Shown one piece after another: positions 14,271-21,620 of a stretch of DNA of 54,757 nt; position 1 is the first letter of the stretch, and every line of letters starts with the position of its first letter. The position numbers and the translations under genes were made by a program. Under the pieces are notes generated by a model. The model was given only the letters and a program-made list of their open reading frames with translations, ran no database searches and was not told the origin of the DNA. The stretch spans positions 1 through 54,757 of the forward strand of contig JAJPHL010000025.1 in assembly GCA_021325275.1 (NCBI GenBank), in the 5' to 3' direction. The stretch is from Terriglobia bacterium. GTDB lineage: Bacteria; Acidobacteriota; Terriglobia; JAJPHL01.

Positions 14271-16064
14271 ATGCCTTCAGTGACCACCAAGACCAGCGTC
14301 CCCGTTCGCACAGCCGCGGAACGGCCCATCGACTCGATCGCCCAGATGATGGAGACGCTCACGTCGTGCGCGGACGGCGCGGAAATCGCCGCCCGCCTGA
14401 CGAAAGCTTTGGTGGAACACTTCGGTGCGGAACTGGCGGAAATCTGGTTGTTCCCCGTAGCCGCGAAAAGCAACAACGCTGCGCCGGAATCGGCCACCGG
14501 CACGGTGCGTTTGATCATCCCGAAGGTGGAACGCGTCGCCGCGTCCGCAAGTTCGGGCGACGCTCCGCCGCCCGACGCCATGGCCGGCTCGCGTTGGATG
14601 CTGGCGCATGAGCCGTTTATTGAAAACTCCGACGGCCGGCATTTGCTGCTGTATCCGATTGCCGGGCGCGAGACGCCCCTCGGCGTGTTGACCGTGTATC
14701 GCACGGATACCTTCCCACAGGCGGCACTCGAATGGGCGCGCCTCTTCGCGGGCATCGCGGCGTCCACGCTCGATACCGCCCGCGTGCTGCAAGAGAATCG
14801 CAAGATCATTTCGCAACTGCAATTCATCGTGGAAGCGAGCCAAGTGCTGAACTCCACGCTCGACTTGGCGGAGTTGCTCGACCTGATCATGAAGCTGGCG
14901 CGCCGCGAAATCGGCGCGGACCGCGGCACGGTCTACATTGTCGATCACGAACATCGCCAGATTTGGACGATTCTCGCGCAAGGACTCGAGCAGACCGAAA
15001 TCCGCTTGAATTTCGGACAAGGCGTGGCGGGATTCGTCGCCGAAACCGAGAAAACCTTGATCGTCGACGACGCCTACACGTTCGATCGTTTCGATCGCAG
15101 CTTCGACGACAAGACCGGCTATCGCACGCGCAGCATTTTGTGCCTGCCGATCCGCAATCGCAACGGCGGCGTCGCGGGCATTCTGCAATTGTTCAACAAA
15201 TTCTCGGGACCCTTCACGCGCGAGGACGAGGAATTCCTGAACAAGATGTCGTTGCACATGGCGCTGGCTCTCGAAAACGCGCGCCTGCACCGCGAGATGG
15301 TGGAAAAGAAGCGCCTGGAACGCGAACTGCAACTCGCGCGCGGAATCCAACGCAACTTGCTGCCGGAAGCGCCGCCCGTGGTGCCGGGATACGAAATCGC
15401 CGTGTCCAACGAACCGTGTTTCGAGGTCGGCGGCGATTACTACGATTTCCTCTCGCTGGGGCCGAACACGCTGCTGCTGGTGATCGCCGACGTGGAAGGC
15501 AAAGGCGTCAGTTCGGCGATGGTGATGTCGAACCTGCAAGCGACGCTGCGCGCGCTGGTGATGCATCTGCATTCGCTCGAAGTGATCACGCTGTCGCTGA
15601 ATGAAATGATCCTGGCCGACACGCGGTCCGGAAAGTTCTTGAGCTGCTTCCTGGGATTGGTCGACACGGCGCGAGGGGGACTGCATTACATCAACGCCGG
15701 ACATGTCCCGCCGCTGGTGTTACGCAAGAACGGTGAAACGCAGAGCCTCGAAGCGGGCGGCATGCCGATCGGACTGTTTCCCTCGGTGGAATACGAGCGC
15801 GGCTCGGTGAAACTTCATCCGGGCGACATGCTGTTGTGCTGCACCGACGGAATCGGCGAAGCGGCCGATGTGAACGGCGACGAATTCGGCGCGGAGCGTT
15901 TGGCGTCGACGGCGCGCAAGTATCAGCACTTGTCGGCGGCGGAAATGTGCCAGGAAGTGGTCCGCGAAGTCGGCGAGTACTCGCGCGGCGGGCCGCACAT
16001 CGACGACAAGGTCTTGATGGTCGTGAAGGTTTTGGAGCTGCCGGGCGGCGAAGAACCTTCGTAG
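14271..16064 (+). CDS. GAF-domain SpoIIE/RsbU-type serine phosphatase
   Basis: A 597-residue soluble signalling protein. Residues from about 25 to 170 form one GAF-like domain and 190 to 350 a second (LDLIMKLARREIGADRGTVYIVD and VAGILQLFNKF are typical). A short helical linker (ERELQLARGIQRNLLPEAPP) leads into a PP2C phosphatase of the SpoIIE/RsbU class with FEVGGDYYDF, VIADVEGKGVSSAMVMS, INAGHVPP and CCTDGIGEA, which carry the metal-binding aspartates. Such enzymes usually dephosphorylate an anti-sigma-factor antagonist. No antagonist or anti-sigma gene is adjacent, so the partner is elsewhere. It ends 7 nt from a convergent antitoxin gene. Confidence 0.88.
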   Translation: MPSVTTKTSVPVRTAAERPIDSIAQMMETLTSCADGAEIAARLTKALVEHFGAELAEIWLFPVAAKSNNAAPESATGTVRLIIPKVERVAASASSGDAPPPDAMAGSRWMLAHEPFIENSDGRHLLLYPIAGRETPLGVLTVYRTDTFPQAALEWARLFAGIAASTLDTARVLQENRKIISQLQFIVEASQVLNSTLDLAELLDLIMKLARREIGADRGTVYIVDHEHRQIWTILAQGLEQTEIRLNFGQGVAGFVAETEKTLIVDDAYTFDRFDRSFDDKTGYRTRSILCLPIRNRNGGVAGILQLFNKFSGPFTREDEEFLNKMSLHMALALENARLHREMVEKKRLERELQLARGIQRNLLPEAPPVVPGYEIAVSNEPCFEVGGDYYDFLSLGPNTLLLVIADVEGKGVSSAMVMSNLQATLRALVMHLHSLEVITLSLNEMILADTRSGKFLSCFLGLVDTARGGLHYINAGHVPPLVLRKNGETQSLEAGGMPIGLFPSVEYERGSVKLHPGDMLLCCTDGIGEAADVNGDEFGAERLASTARKYQHLSAAEMCQEVVREVGEYSRGGPHIDDKVLMVVKVLELPGGEEPS

Positions 16065-16071
16065 GCGAGAC

Positions 16072-16329
16072 TCAGGCAATTCCCAATTGCCGCCGCATTT
16101 CTTCGTCTGACAATTCCAAACCAGCCGCCTGTTGCGCACGCGAGCGCGCGATAATCGACAAGAACCTCGGATTCGCGCTCAAAGAAAGCGATTCCGCATC
16201 GGGTCCTTCGATCGAAACCACGACCGCGACGGGTTTGCCGCTTTCCGTCACGACAAGCGGCTCGTCGCCTGCTTCGCGCGCGGCCGATGCCAGCGTTTGT
16301 GTGGCGTCGGCGATGTCGATGGTTTTCAT
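16072..16329 (-). CDS. Phd/YefM-type antitoxin
   Basis: An 85-residue protein with the Phd-like N-terminus MKTIDIADATQTLASAARE and the strand block PLVVTESGKPVAVVVSIEG. The helical tail ending in LSDEEMRRQLGIA would bind the toxin. Its ATG overlaps the stop of the upstream toxin gene by 4 nt (16326-16329), so translation is probably coupled. The gene order is toxin first, antitoxin second, the reverse of most Phd-type pairs. Confidence 0.8.
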   Translation of the reverse strand: MKTIDIADATQTLASAAREAGDEPLVVTESGKPVAVVVSIEGPDAESLSLSANPRFLSIIARSRAQQAAGLELSDEEMRRQLGIA

Positions 16330-16625
16330 AAGTCGAAGATCTCTCCGCCGATTCGAACTTTGTCGCGATCCTTCACACCGACCGCGCGAACGTGAACTGC
16401 CGGAGTTTCTCCTTCCTCTACATCAAAGTATACTCGGAAACAATCGATTCGGAGTTCCCAGGGTGCGATCGGATTTTCGCGCATTGGCTTGCGATTCCGG
16501 GTCGGAACCGTCGGCTCGTACGCCAACTGCTGAACCACGGTGTCGGCGATCAATTTCCGGTCGCGAGCAGTGAAGGCCCTGAGATGGTCGACGGCTTCTG
16601 GCGCGTAGAGAATTTGGTAAGGCAA
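16326..16625 (-). CDS. RelE/ParE-like toxin
   Basis: A 99-residue protein with the RelE-fold layout: an opening strand (MPYQILYAPEAVDHL), two helices, a central NPIAPWELRIDCFRVYFDVEE block and a closing VHVRAVGVKDRDKVRIGGE. RelE proteins cleave ribosome-bound mRNA and ParE proteins poison gyrase; this sequence does not decide between them. The start is TTG at 16625, preceded by GAGGG with 9 nt spacing. That ribosome site overlaps the stop codon of the purine permease gene 12 nt upstream, so toxin and antitoxin are probably transcribed with the permease. Confidence 0.78.
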   Translation of the reverse strand: MPYQILYAPEAVDHLRAFTARDRKLIADTVVQQLAYEPTVPTRNRKPMRENPIAPWELRIDCFRVYFDVEEGETPAVHVRAVGVKDRDKVRIGGEIFDL

Positions 16626-16637
16626 GTTTTGTTTCCC

Positions 16638-17924
16638 TCAAGCCCCGTGCTCCAGCCATAGCAAGCCCGCCGCGACTACTGCGAGCACCCACATCACCGG
16701 TTTCACCTCGCGACTCCGTCCCGCGATCGCGTACAACACGGCGTGCGATAGAAATCCCCACAAGATTCCTTGCGTGATGGAAAACGTCAGCGGAATCAGG
16801 ACAATCGTGAGAAACGCGGGGATCGCGTCTTCCAGGCGTTCCAGCGGCAATCGCGCGATGCTGCGGAACATCAGCGCGCCCACGAGAATCAGCACCGGCG
16901 CGGTGGCGAACGCCGGCACGCTCGCGGCGAGCGGCGCGACGAACAAGCAAGGCAGAAAACAGAGCGCCGTGAAAACCGACGTCAGTCCCGTGCGTCCGCC
17001 CATCTCGATGCCCGCGGCGCTCTCGATGTACGCCGTTCCCGACGACGTGCCGGCCAAGCCCGCGCCGAGCGTCGCCAGCGCGTCGACGATCAAGCCTTGA
17101 CGCAGGTTCAGCGGGTTCCCCTCTGCGTCGACGAGATCCGCGGCGTGCGAGACGCCGACGAACGTGGAGATGGAGTCGAACAAATCGGTGAAGAGAATCG
17201 AAACCGTCGCCGGCAACAACGACAATTGCAATGCGCCGCGAAGGTCGAGCTTCAAAAACACGCTTGAGAAATCGGGTGCGCTTAACAAATGCTCCGGCAG
17301 TTTGGCCAAGCCCATCGCCGCGGCGACCGCCGTCACAATCGCGATTCCACCGAGGAACGCCAGCGGACTCTTGCGTTGCAGCAACCACACCGTGACCGCC
17401 GCGCCGGCCATCGCGAGCCACGCGGGCGCGCCGAGTGGTCCCAGTTTCACGAGCGTCGCGGGATCGGCCACCACAATCCCGGCGTTGCGCAATCCAATGA
17501 ACGTGAGAAATACGCCGATGCCCGCCGCAGCGGCAATCCGCAACGACGGCGGCAAACCGCGCGCGATGCTTTCGCGAATCGGCGTGACGGAAATCATCAG
17601 AAACAGCACGCCGGCCCAAAAGATCATTCCCAGCGCGGTGGGCCACGGAACTTTGCGTCCCAAGATGATGCTGAACGTGAAAAACGCGTTGATCCCCATG
17701 CCGGGCGCGACGGCGAACGGCAACTTGGCGTACACACCCATCAGCAGCGTCATCGTGAAGCACACCACGACGGTCGCGGTGAGCACGCCTTGGAAATTCA
17801 TTCCCGTTCCCGGCGTCGAGAGAATCGCAGGATTCACCACCACGATGTAGGACATGGTGAGAAACGTGGTGAATCCGGCGATCGCTTCAGTGAGAACGTG
17901 ACTCTTTGGGGTCGGCGTGTTCAC
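16638..17924 (-). CDS. NCS2-family purine permease (AzgA/PbuG type)
   Basis: A 428-residue protein with 12-14 membrane segments. EAIAGFTTFLTMSYIVVVNP at the start and the later GMGINAFFTF and GTSSGTAYIESAAGIEMGGRTGL are hallmarks of the AzgA-like branch, which imports adenine, guanine or hypoxanthine with protons. GTG 17924 was chosen because the family homology begins there and because TATAGT lies 9 nt upstream; the frame is open to 18173 but that stretch is antisense to gdhA. Two toxin-antitoxin genes follow on the same strand 12 nt downstream. No purine riboswitch is visible, as only 55 nt separate it from gdhA. Confidence 0.87.
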   Translation of the reverse strand: MNTPTPKSHVLTEAIAGFTTFLTMSYIVVVNPAILSTPGTGMNFQGVLTATVVVCFTMTLLMGVYAKLPFAVAPGMGINAFFTFSIILGRKVPWPTALGMIFWAGVLFLMISVTPIRESIARGLPPSLRIAAAAGIGVFLTFIGLRNAGIVVADPATLVKLGPLGAPAWLAMAGAAVTVWLLQRKSPLAFLGGIAIVTAVAAAMGLAKLPEHLLSAPDFSSVFLKLDLRGALQLSLLPATVSILFTDLFDSISTFVGVSHAADLVDAEGNPLNLRQGLIVDALATLGAGLAGTSSGTAYIESAAGIEMGGRTGLTSVFTALCFLPCLFVAPLAASVPAFATAPVLILVGALMFRSIARLPLERLEDAIPAFLTIVLIPLTFSITQGILWGFLSHAVLYAIAGRSREVKPVMWVLAVVAAGLLWLEHGA

Positions 17925-17933
17925 GTGTGCGTT

Positions 17934-17939
17934 ACTATA
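17934..17939 (-). promoter_or_regulatory. -10 element TATAGT of the purine permease gene
   Basis: On the minus strand TATAGT (5 of 6) ends 9 nt before the GTG at 17924. It is part of a 55-nt divergent promoter region shared with gdhA. Confidence 0.42.
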
Positions 17940-17965
17940 CGTCAGGTCGCAAAAGCCCGCTCTGC

Positions 17966-17971
17966 TATAAT
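17966..17971 (+). promoter_or_regulatory. Extended -10 element TGC-TATAAT of gdhA
   Basis: A perfect TATAAT preceded by TGC ends 8 nt before the ATG at 17980. The interval is TTTTCCTTT-like, with no Shine-Dalgarno. No -35 match is seen, as is common for extended -10 promoters. Confidence 0.6.
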
Positions 17972-17979
17972 TTTCCTTT

Positions 17980-19257
17980 ATGGCTCCCATCACGCAGCCG
18001 AATGCCGCTGAGCACGAAACCAATCCGCTAGAAGCGCTGCAAGCGCGCTTCGACGAAGCCGCGCGCCGCCTACAACTTTCCGAAGGCATGTGGAAAGTGC
18101 TGCGGACGTCCACGCGCGAAATCACGGTCCACATTCCCGTCAACATGGACGACGGCCGCTTGGAAGTTTTCACCGGCTATCGCGTGCATCACTCGCTGGC
18201 GCGCGGTCCGGGCAAGGGCGGCATCCGCTACGCGCCCGACGTGTCCATCGACGAAGTGCGCGCGCTGGCCTCGTGGATGACGTGGAAGTGCGCGGTCGTG
18301 AATATTCCGTTCGGCGGCGCGAAAGGCGGAGTGATCTGCGATCCGCGCATCTTGAGCGCCGGCGAGCTGGAGCGCATCACCCGCCGCTACACGGCGCAAA
18401 TTCTCGAATTCATCGGACCGGAGCGCGACGTCCCCGCACCCGACGTGAACACCAACGAGCAAGTGATGGCGTGGATCATGGACACGTACTCGATGCACGT
18501 GAACCTGACGTCCACCGCCGTCGTTACCGGCAAGCCCACGAGTCTTGGCGGATCGCTGGGACGCCGCGAGGCCACCGGCCGCGGCTGCATGATTGTCGCG
18601 AATGAAGCGGTGGCGGTGCGCGGCATGAAACCGCAAGGCACGCGCGTGGCCATCCAAGGATTCGGTAACGTCGGCTCGATGGCGGCGTTCCAGATGCGCG
18701 ATCAAGGCTACAAGATTGTCGCGGTGGCCGACATGTACGGCGCGGTGTACAACTCGAACGGTCTGGACATCGACAAGTTGTTCGCCTACGTGCGCGCCAA
18801 CAACGAAGTGGTGGGATTTCCGGAAGCCGAGAAGATCGATCGCGCCGACGTTCTCACTTGCGATTGCGACTTGCTGCTGCCGGCGGCCACCGAAAACCAA
18901 ATCACCAGCAAGAACGCGAACTCGATCCGCGCGAAAGTGATCGTGGAAGGCGCGAATGGTCCCACCACCGCGCAAGCCGACGACATCTTGCGGCAAAAAG
19001 ATATTCTCGTCGTGCCGGACATTCTTTCCAACGCCGGCGGCGTTACGGTCAGCTACTTCGAGTGGGTGCAAGACCGCCAGGGATATTTCTGGACGCTCGA
19101 CGAAGTGAACACGCGCCTGGAACGCATCATGCGCTCCAGTTTCCACGACGTGCACGAAGCCGCGCAAAAGCACAACGTAAGCATGCGCATCGCGGCGTAC
19201 ATGCTGGCGATCGATCGCGTGGCCAAGGCCATGACGATCCGCGGGATTTACGCGTAG
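17980..19257 (+). CDS. gdhA: Glutamate dehydrogenase (Glu/Leu/Phe/Val dehydrogenase family)
   Basis: A 425-residue cytoplasmic enzyme that interconverts glutamate and 2-oxoglutarate plus ammonia with NAD(P). The substrate-binding domain has [14 protein letters not shown] and [17 protein letters not shown], including the catalytic Lys. The coenzyme domain has the Rossmann motif in [12 protein letters not shown]. Length fits the hexameric bacterial enzymes of about 420 residues. Leucine dehydrogenases are nearer 360 residues, so glutamate is the better call. It is divergent from the purine permease gene. The next gene, glcE, starts 60 nt later from what looks like its own promoter. Confidence 0.9.
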   Translation: MAPITQPNAAEHETNPLEALQARFDEAARRLQLSEGMWKVLRTSTREITVHIPVNMDDGRLEVFTGYRVHHSLARGPGKGGIRYAPDVSIDEVRALASWMTWKCAVVNIPFGGAKGGVICDPRILSAGELERITRRYTAQILEFIGPERDVPAPDVNTNEQVMAWIMDTYSMHVNLTSTAVVTGKPTSLGGSLGRREATGRGCMIVANEAVAVRGMKPQGTRVAIQGFGNVGSMAAFQMRDQGYKIVAVADMYGAVYNSNGLDIDKLFAYVRANNEVVGFPEAEKIDRADVLTCDCDLLLPAATENQITSKNANSIRAKVIVEGANGPTTAQADDILRQKDILVVPDILSNAGGVTVSYFEWVQDRQGYFWTLDEVNTRLERIMRSSFHDVHEAAQKHNVSMRIAAYMLAIDRVAKAMTIRGIYA

Positions 19258-19269
19258 CCAGACCAGAAC

Positions 19270-19296
19270 TGTCTGCGCCAGCGCATGGTTCCGACA
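19270..19296. repeat. Possible divergent copy of the dispersed hairpin repeat
   Basis: GTCTGCG, then GCGCATGGTTCCGAC, resembles the GTCTGCG ... GCGAATGGTTCTGAC skeleton at 6526-6568. The central arm is missing, so this is a weak match only. Confidence 0.25.
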
Positions 19297-19305
19297 GCGC
19301 TGTCA

Positions 19306-19311
19306 TATACT
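19306..19311 (+). promoter_or_regulatory. -10 element TATACT of glcE
   Basis: TATACT (5 of 6) ends 6 nt before GTG 19318. The upstream in-frame ATG at 19285 precedes this hexamer and would not be on the transcript. Confidence 0.45.
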
Positions 19312-19317
19312 GAAGTC

Positions 19318-20343
19318 GTGACCACCGTCGCGCCTGCAACACCAGAAGAACTCGCCTCCGCGCTCGGCGCGGCGAATCGCGACGGCCAGCGTGTCCATTT
19401 TTCACTCGAGCGCATGAATCGCGTGCTCAAGTACACGCCCGACGATCTGACCATCTCGGTGGAAGCAGGCATCACGCTCGGCGCGATCAATCGGCTTCTT
19501 GGCGAGCATCAACAGTGGTTGCCGATCGGCGCGCCGCGTCCCGATCGCCTGACGGCGGGCCAGGCGCTGGCTGCAAATCCGAGCGGTCCTTTCCGATTGT
19601 TCTACGGCACGCTCCGGGACATGGTCGTAGGTGTGCGTTTCGCGACGGCCGAAGGCGCGCTTGTGAAAAGCGGCGGCGAAGTGGTGAAGAACGTCGCCGG
19701 ATACGATTTGGCGAAACTCCTCATAGGCTCGCGCGACACGCTGGCGATTCCCGTGCAAATCAATTTCCGCGTGCATTCGCGGCCGGCGTTCACCGAAACG
19801 TCGGTGCTCACGTTCTCCTCGGCGGCCGCGGCGCTCGAAGCGCGCACGGCAATCCAACAATCGCCGCTGAGGCCGCTGGCGATGGACTTCATCAGCGCCG
19901 GCGTCGCGGACGCGAAGACGTGGACGCTGCTCGTCGCTTACGGTGGAGTCGAACGCGTGATTGAACGTTATCGCCGCGAGTTGCGCAGTGAAGTTACTCT
20001 CAGGGGAGCGGACGAACAACGCCTGTGGGATTCGGTCTGCGATTTTCCGGCCATCATGGAAGATCGCGGCGCCGTGCGGGTGCGTGTGGCCTCAACAATT
20101 ACCCGTATCGGTTCGTGTATTGATGCGCTGCCGGCCGACGCGGCGGTCTCACGCGCGGGAACGGGCGTGACGTATTTCTATGGCGTATCCTTCGACCAAG
20201 CGAAAAGCGCACTCGAGGGCAAGGCGGAATCGGTGGCGCTGGAATTTCCCGCGGCGCCCGAAGCACCTGCGCACTATGGCGCGCTGGCCGCGCGATTGAA
20301 ACAAGCATTCGATCCCAACGGCATTCTCGCGGGAGGCCTGTGA
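19318..20343 (+). CDS. glcE: Glycolate oxidase FAD-binding subunit (GlcE)
   Basis: A 341-residue PCMH-type FAD-binding protein, one subunit of the membrane-associated glycolate oxidase that makes glyoxylate and passes electrons to the quinone pool. TPDDLTISVEAGITLGAINRLL and RDMVVGVRFATAEGALVKSGGEVVKNVAGYDLAKLLIGS are the FAD-binding blocks, and the C-terminal LKQAFDPNGILAGG is the usual family ending. GTG 19318 was chosen over ATG 19285 because the homologous start lies there and TATACT is 6 nt upstream. It overlaps glcF by 4 nt. The catalytic GlcD subunit is not in the window. Confidence 0.85.
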   Translation: MTTVAPATPEELASALGAANRDGQRVHFSLERMNRVLKYTPDDLTISVEAGITLGAINRLLGEHQQWLPIGAPRPDRLTAGQALAANPSGPFRLFYGTLRDMVVGVRFATAEGALVKSGGEVVKNVAGYDLAKLLIGSRDTLAIPVQINFRVHSRPAFTETSVLTFSSAAAALEARTAIQQSPLRPLAMDFISAGVADAKTWTLLVAYGGVERVIERYRRELRSEVTLRGADEQRLWDSVCDFPAIMEDRGAVRVRVASTITRIGSCIDALPADAAVSRAGTGVTYFYGVSFDQAKSALEGKAESVALEFPAAPEAPAHYGALAARLKQAFDPNGILAGGL

Positions 20344-21620
20344 GCGGATTCGGCGCCGGCGACAAGCCAGTCTACGAAGACTATTCCAAGTGCATCCATT
20401 GCGGATTGTGCTTGAACTATTGCCCCACCTATCGCGAGCTGCACTTGGAAAGCGATTCGCCGCGCGGACGTATCTATCAAATGATCCAAGTGGACGAAGG
20501 ACGCCTGGAGCTCGGCGACAGCTTCGTGGAGCACATGGACCTATGCCTCGATTGCCGCTCGTGCGAAACGGCGTGCCCAAGCGGCGTGCACTATGGCCGG
20601 TTGATCGAGGCGGCGCGCGCGCAAATTCATCTGCACTACAAACGCCCGCTGCTGGAACGGATCGGCCGCAAGCTTTTTTACGAGCATTTGCTCACGAGTC
20701 CCGCGCTGATGAAACTGTTCGGCTACGCGATGGTGTTTTATCGACGCAGCGGGTTGCGCGATTTGCTGCGGGCGTCCGGTTTCTTGAAGGAATTGGGACT
20801 CGCCGACGTGGAAGCCGTCGCGCCCGACGCGGAAACGCCGTTTTTCTTCTCACAAATCGGTAAAGTCTTTCCGGCAACGGGCGAGTGCCGTTATCGCGTC
20901 GCGTTTTTTGCCGGTTGTCTCGCTAATGTGACGCACGCGCGTATGAATGAGGCGACCGTCCGTGTGCTGCAGGCGAATGGATGCGAAGTCGCCGTGCCCA
21001 CAGGGCAAGGATGTTGCGGTGCACTGCACGTCCACGCCGGTGTGCGAAATGTGGCGCGCGATCTGGCGCGGAAGAATATCAATGCGTTTCTCGCGGGGGG
21101 CTTTGACGCCTTCATTACCAACGCCGCGGGTTGCGGGTCAACGCTGAAGGAATACGGCGAACTGCTTCCTCACGATCCACGGGCCGCGGAGTTTGCCAAG
21201 AAAATGGAAGATGCAAGCGAATTCCTCGCGCGCGTGGGACTCACGCAGCGTCTTGGTCCCGTGGCTGGAGTCGCGACGTATCAAGATCCATGCCATCTCG
21301 CGCACGGACAGCGTGTGCGCTCGGCTCCGCGGGAGTTGATCCGCAAAATCCCCGCATTGCAGTATCGCGAATTGGCGCACACCGAGATCTGTTGCGGTTC
21401 GGCCGGTGTCTACAACGTCATGCACAGCGATCTGGCCATGGATTTGTTGCGCAACAAAATGTCGGATGTCGCGGACACGCGCGCGGATGTCGTGCTCACC
21501 GCGAATCCCGGCTGTTTGTTGCAACTTCGCGCCGGCGCGCGCTTGTTTTCGGAGAAGCATCCGCCGCGAGTGCTGCACGTGATGGAATTACTCGACGAAT
21601 CGGCGAGGGCCGCGGAATGA
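20340..21620 (+). CDS. glcF: Glycolate oxidase iron-sulfur subunit (GlcF)
   Basis: A 426-residue protein with two ferredoxin-type clusters near the N-terminus, CIHCGLCLNYCP and CLDCRSCETACPSG, each ready to hold a 4Fe-4S centre. Two cysteine-rich CCG domains follow (GQGCCGALHVHAG and EICCGSAGVYNVM). It would carry electrons from the FAD subunits of glycolate oxidase to quinone. The GTG start sits inside the glcE stop (GTGA overlap), so the two are translationally coupled. Its own stop overlaps the ATG of the next gene in the same way. Related two-cluster CCG proteins act in lactate or glycerol 3-phosphate oxidation, but the glcE partner favours glycolate. Confidence 0.87.
   Translation: MSGFGAGDKPVYEDYSKCIHCGLCLNYCPTYRELHLESDSPRGRIYQMIQVDEGRLELGDSFVEHMDLCLDCRSCETACPSGVHYGRLIEAARAQIHLHYKRPLLERIGRKLFYEHLLTSPALMKLFGYAMVFYRRSGLRDLLRASGFLKELGLADVEAVAPDAETPFFFSQIGKVFPATGECRYRVAFFAGCLANVTHARMNEATVRVLQANGCEVAVPTGQGCCGALHVHAGVRNVARDLARKNINAFLAGGFDAFITNAAGCGSTLKEYGELLPHDPRAAEFAKKMEDASEFLARVGLTQRLGPVAGVATYQDPCHLAHGQRVRSAPRELIRKIPALQYRELAHTEICCGSAGVYNVMHSDLAMDLLRNKMSDVADTRADVVLTANPGCLLQLRAGARLFSEKHPPRVLHVMELLDESARAAE

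Noticed and set aside
14204-14929. Upstream part of the minus-strand frame at 13871-14929
   Set aside because: It is antisense to the SpoIIE-type phosphatase and has no protein character; only 13871-14203 was kept.
21131-21616. N-terminal extension of the TldD fusion frame
   Set aside because: It is an out-of-frame reading of glcF, and ATG 21617 gives the usual ATGA overlap.
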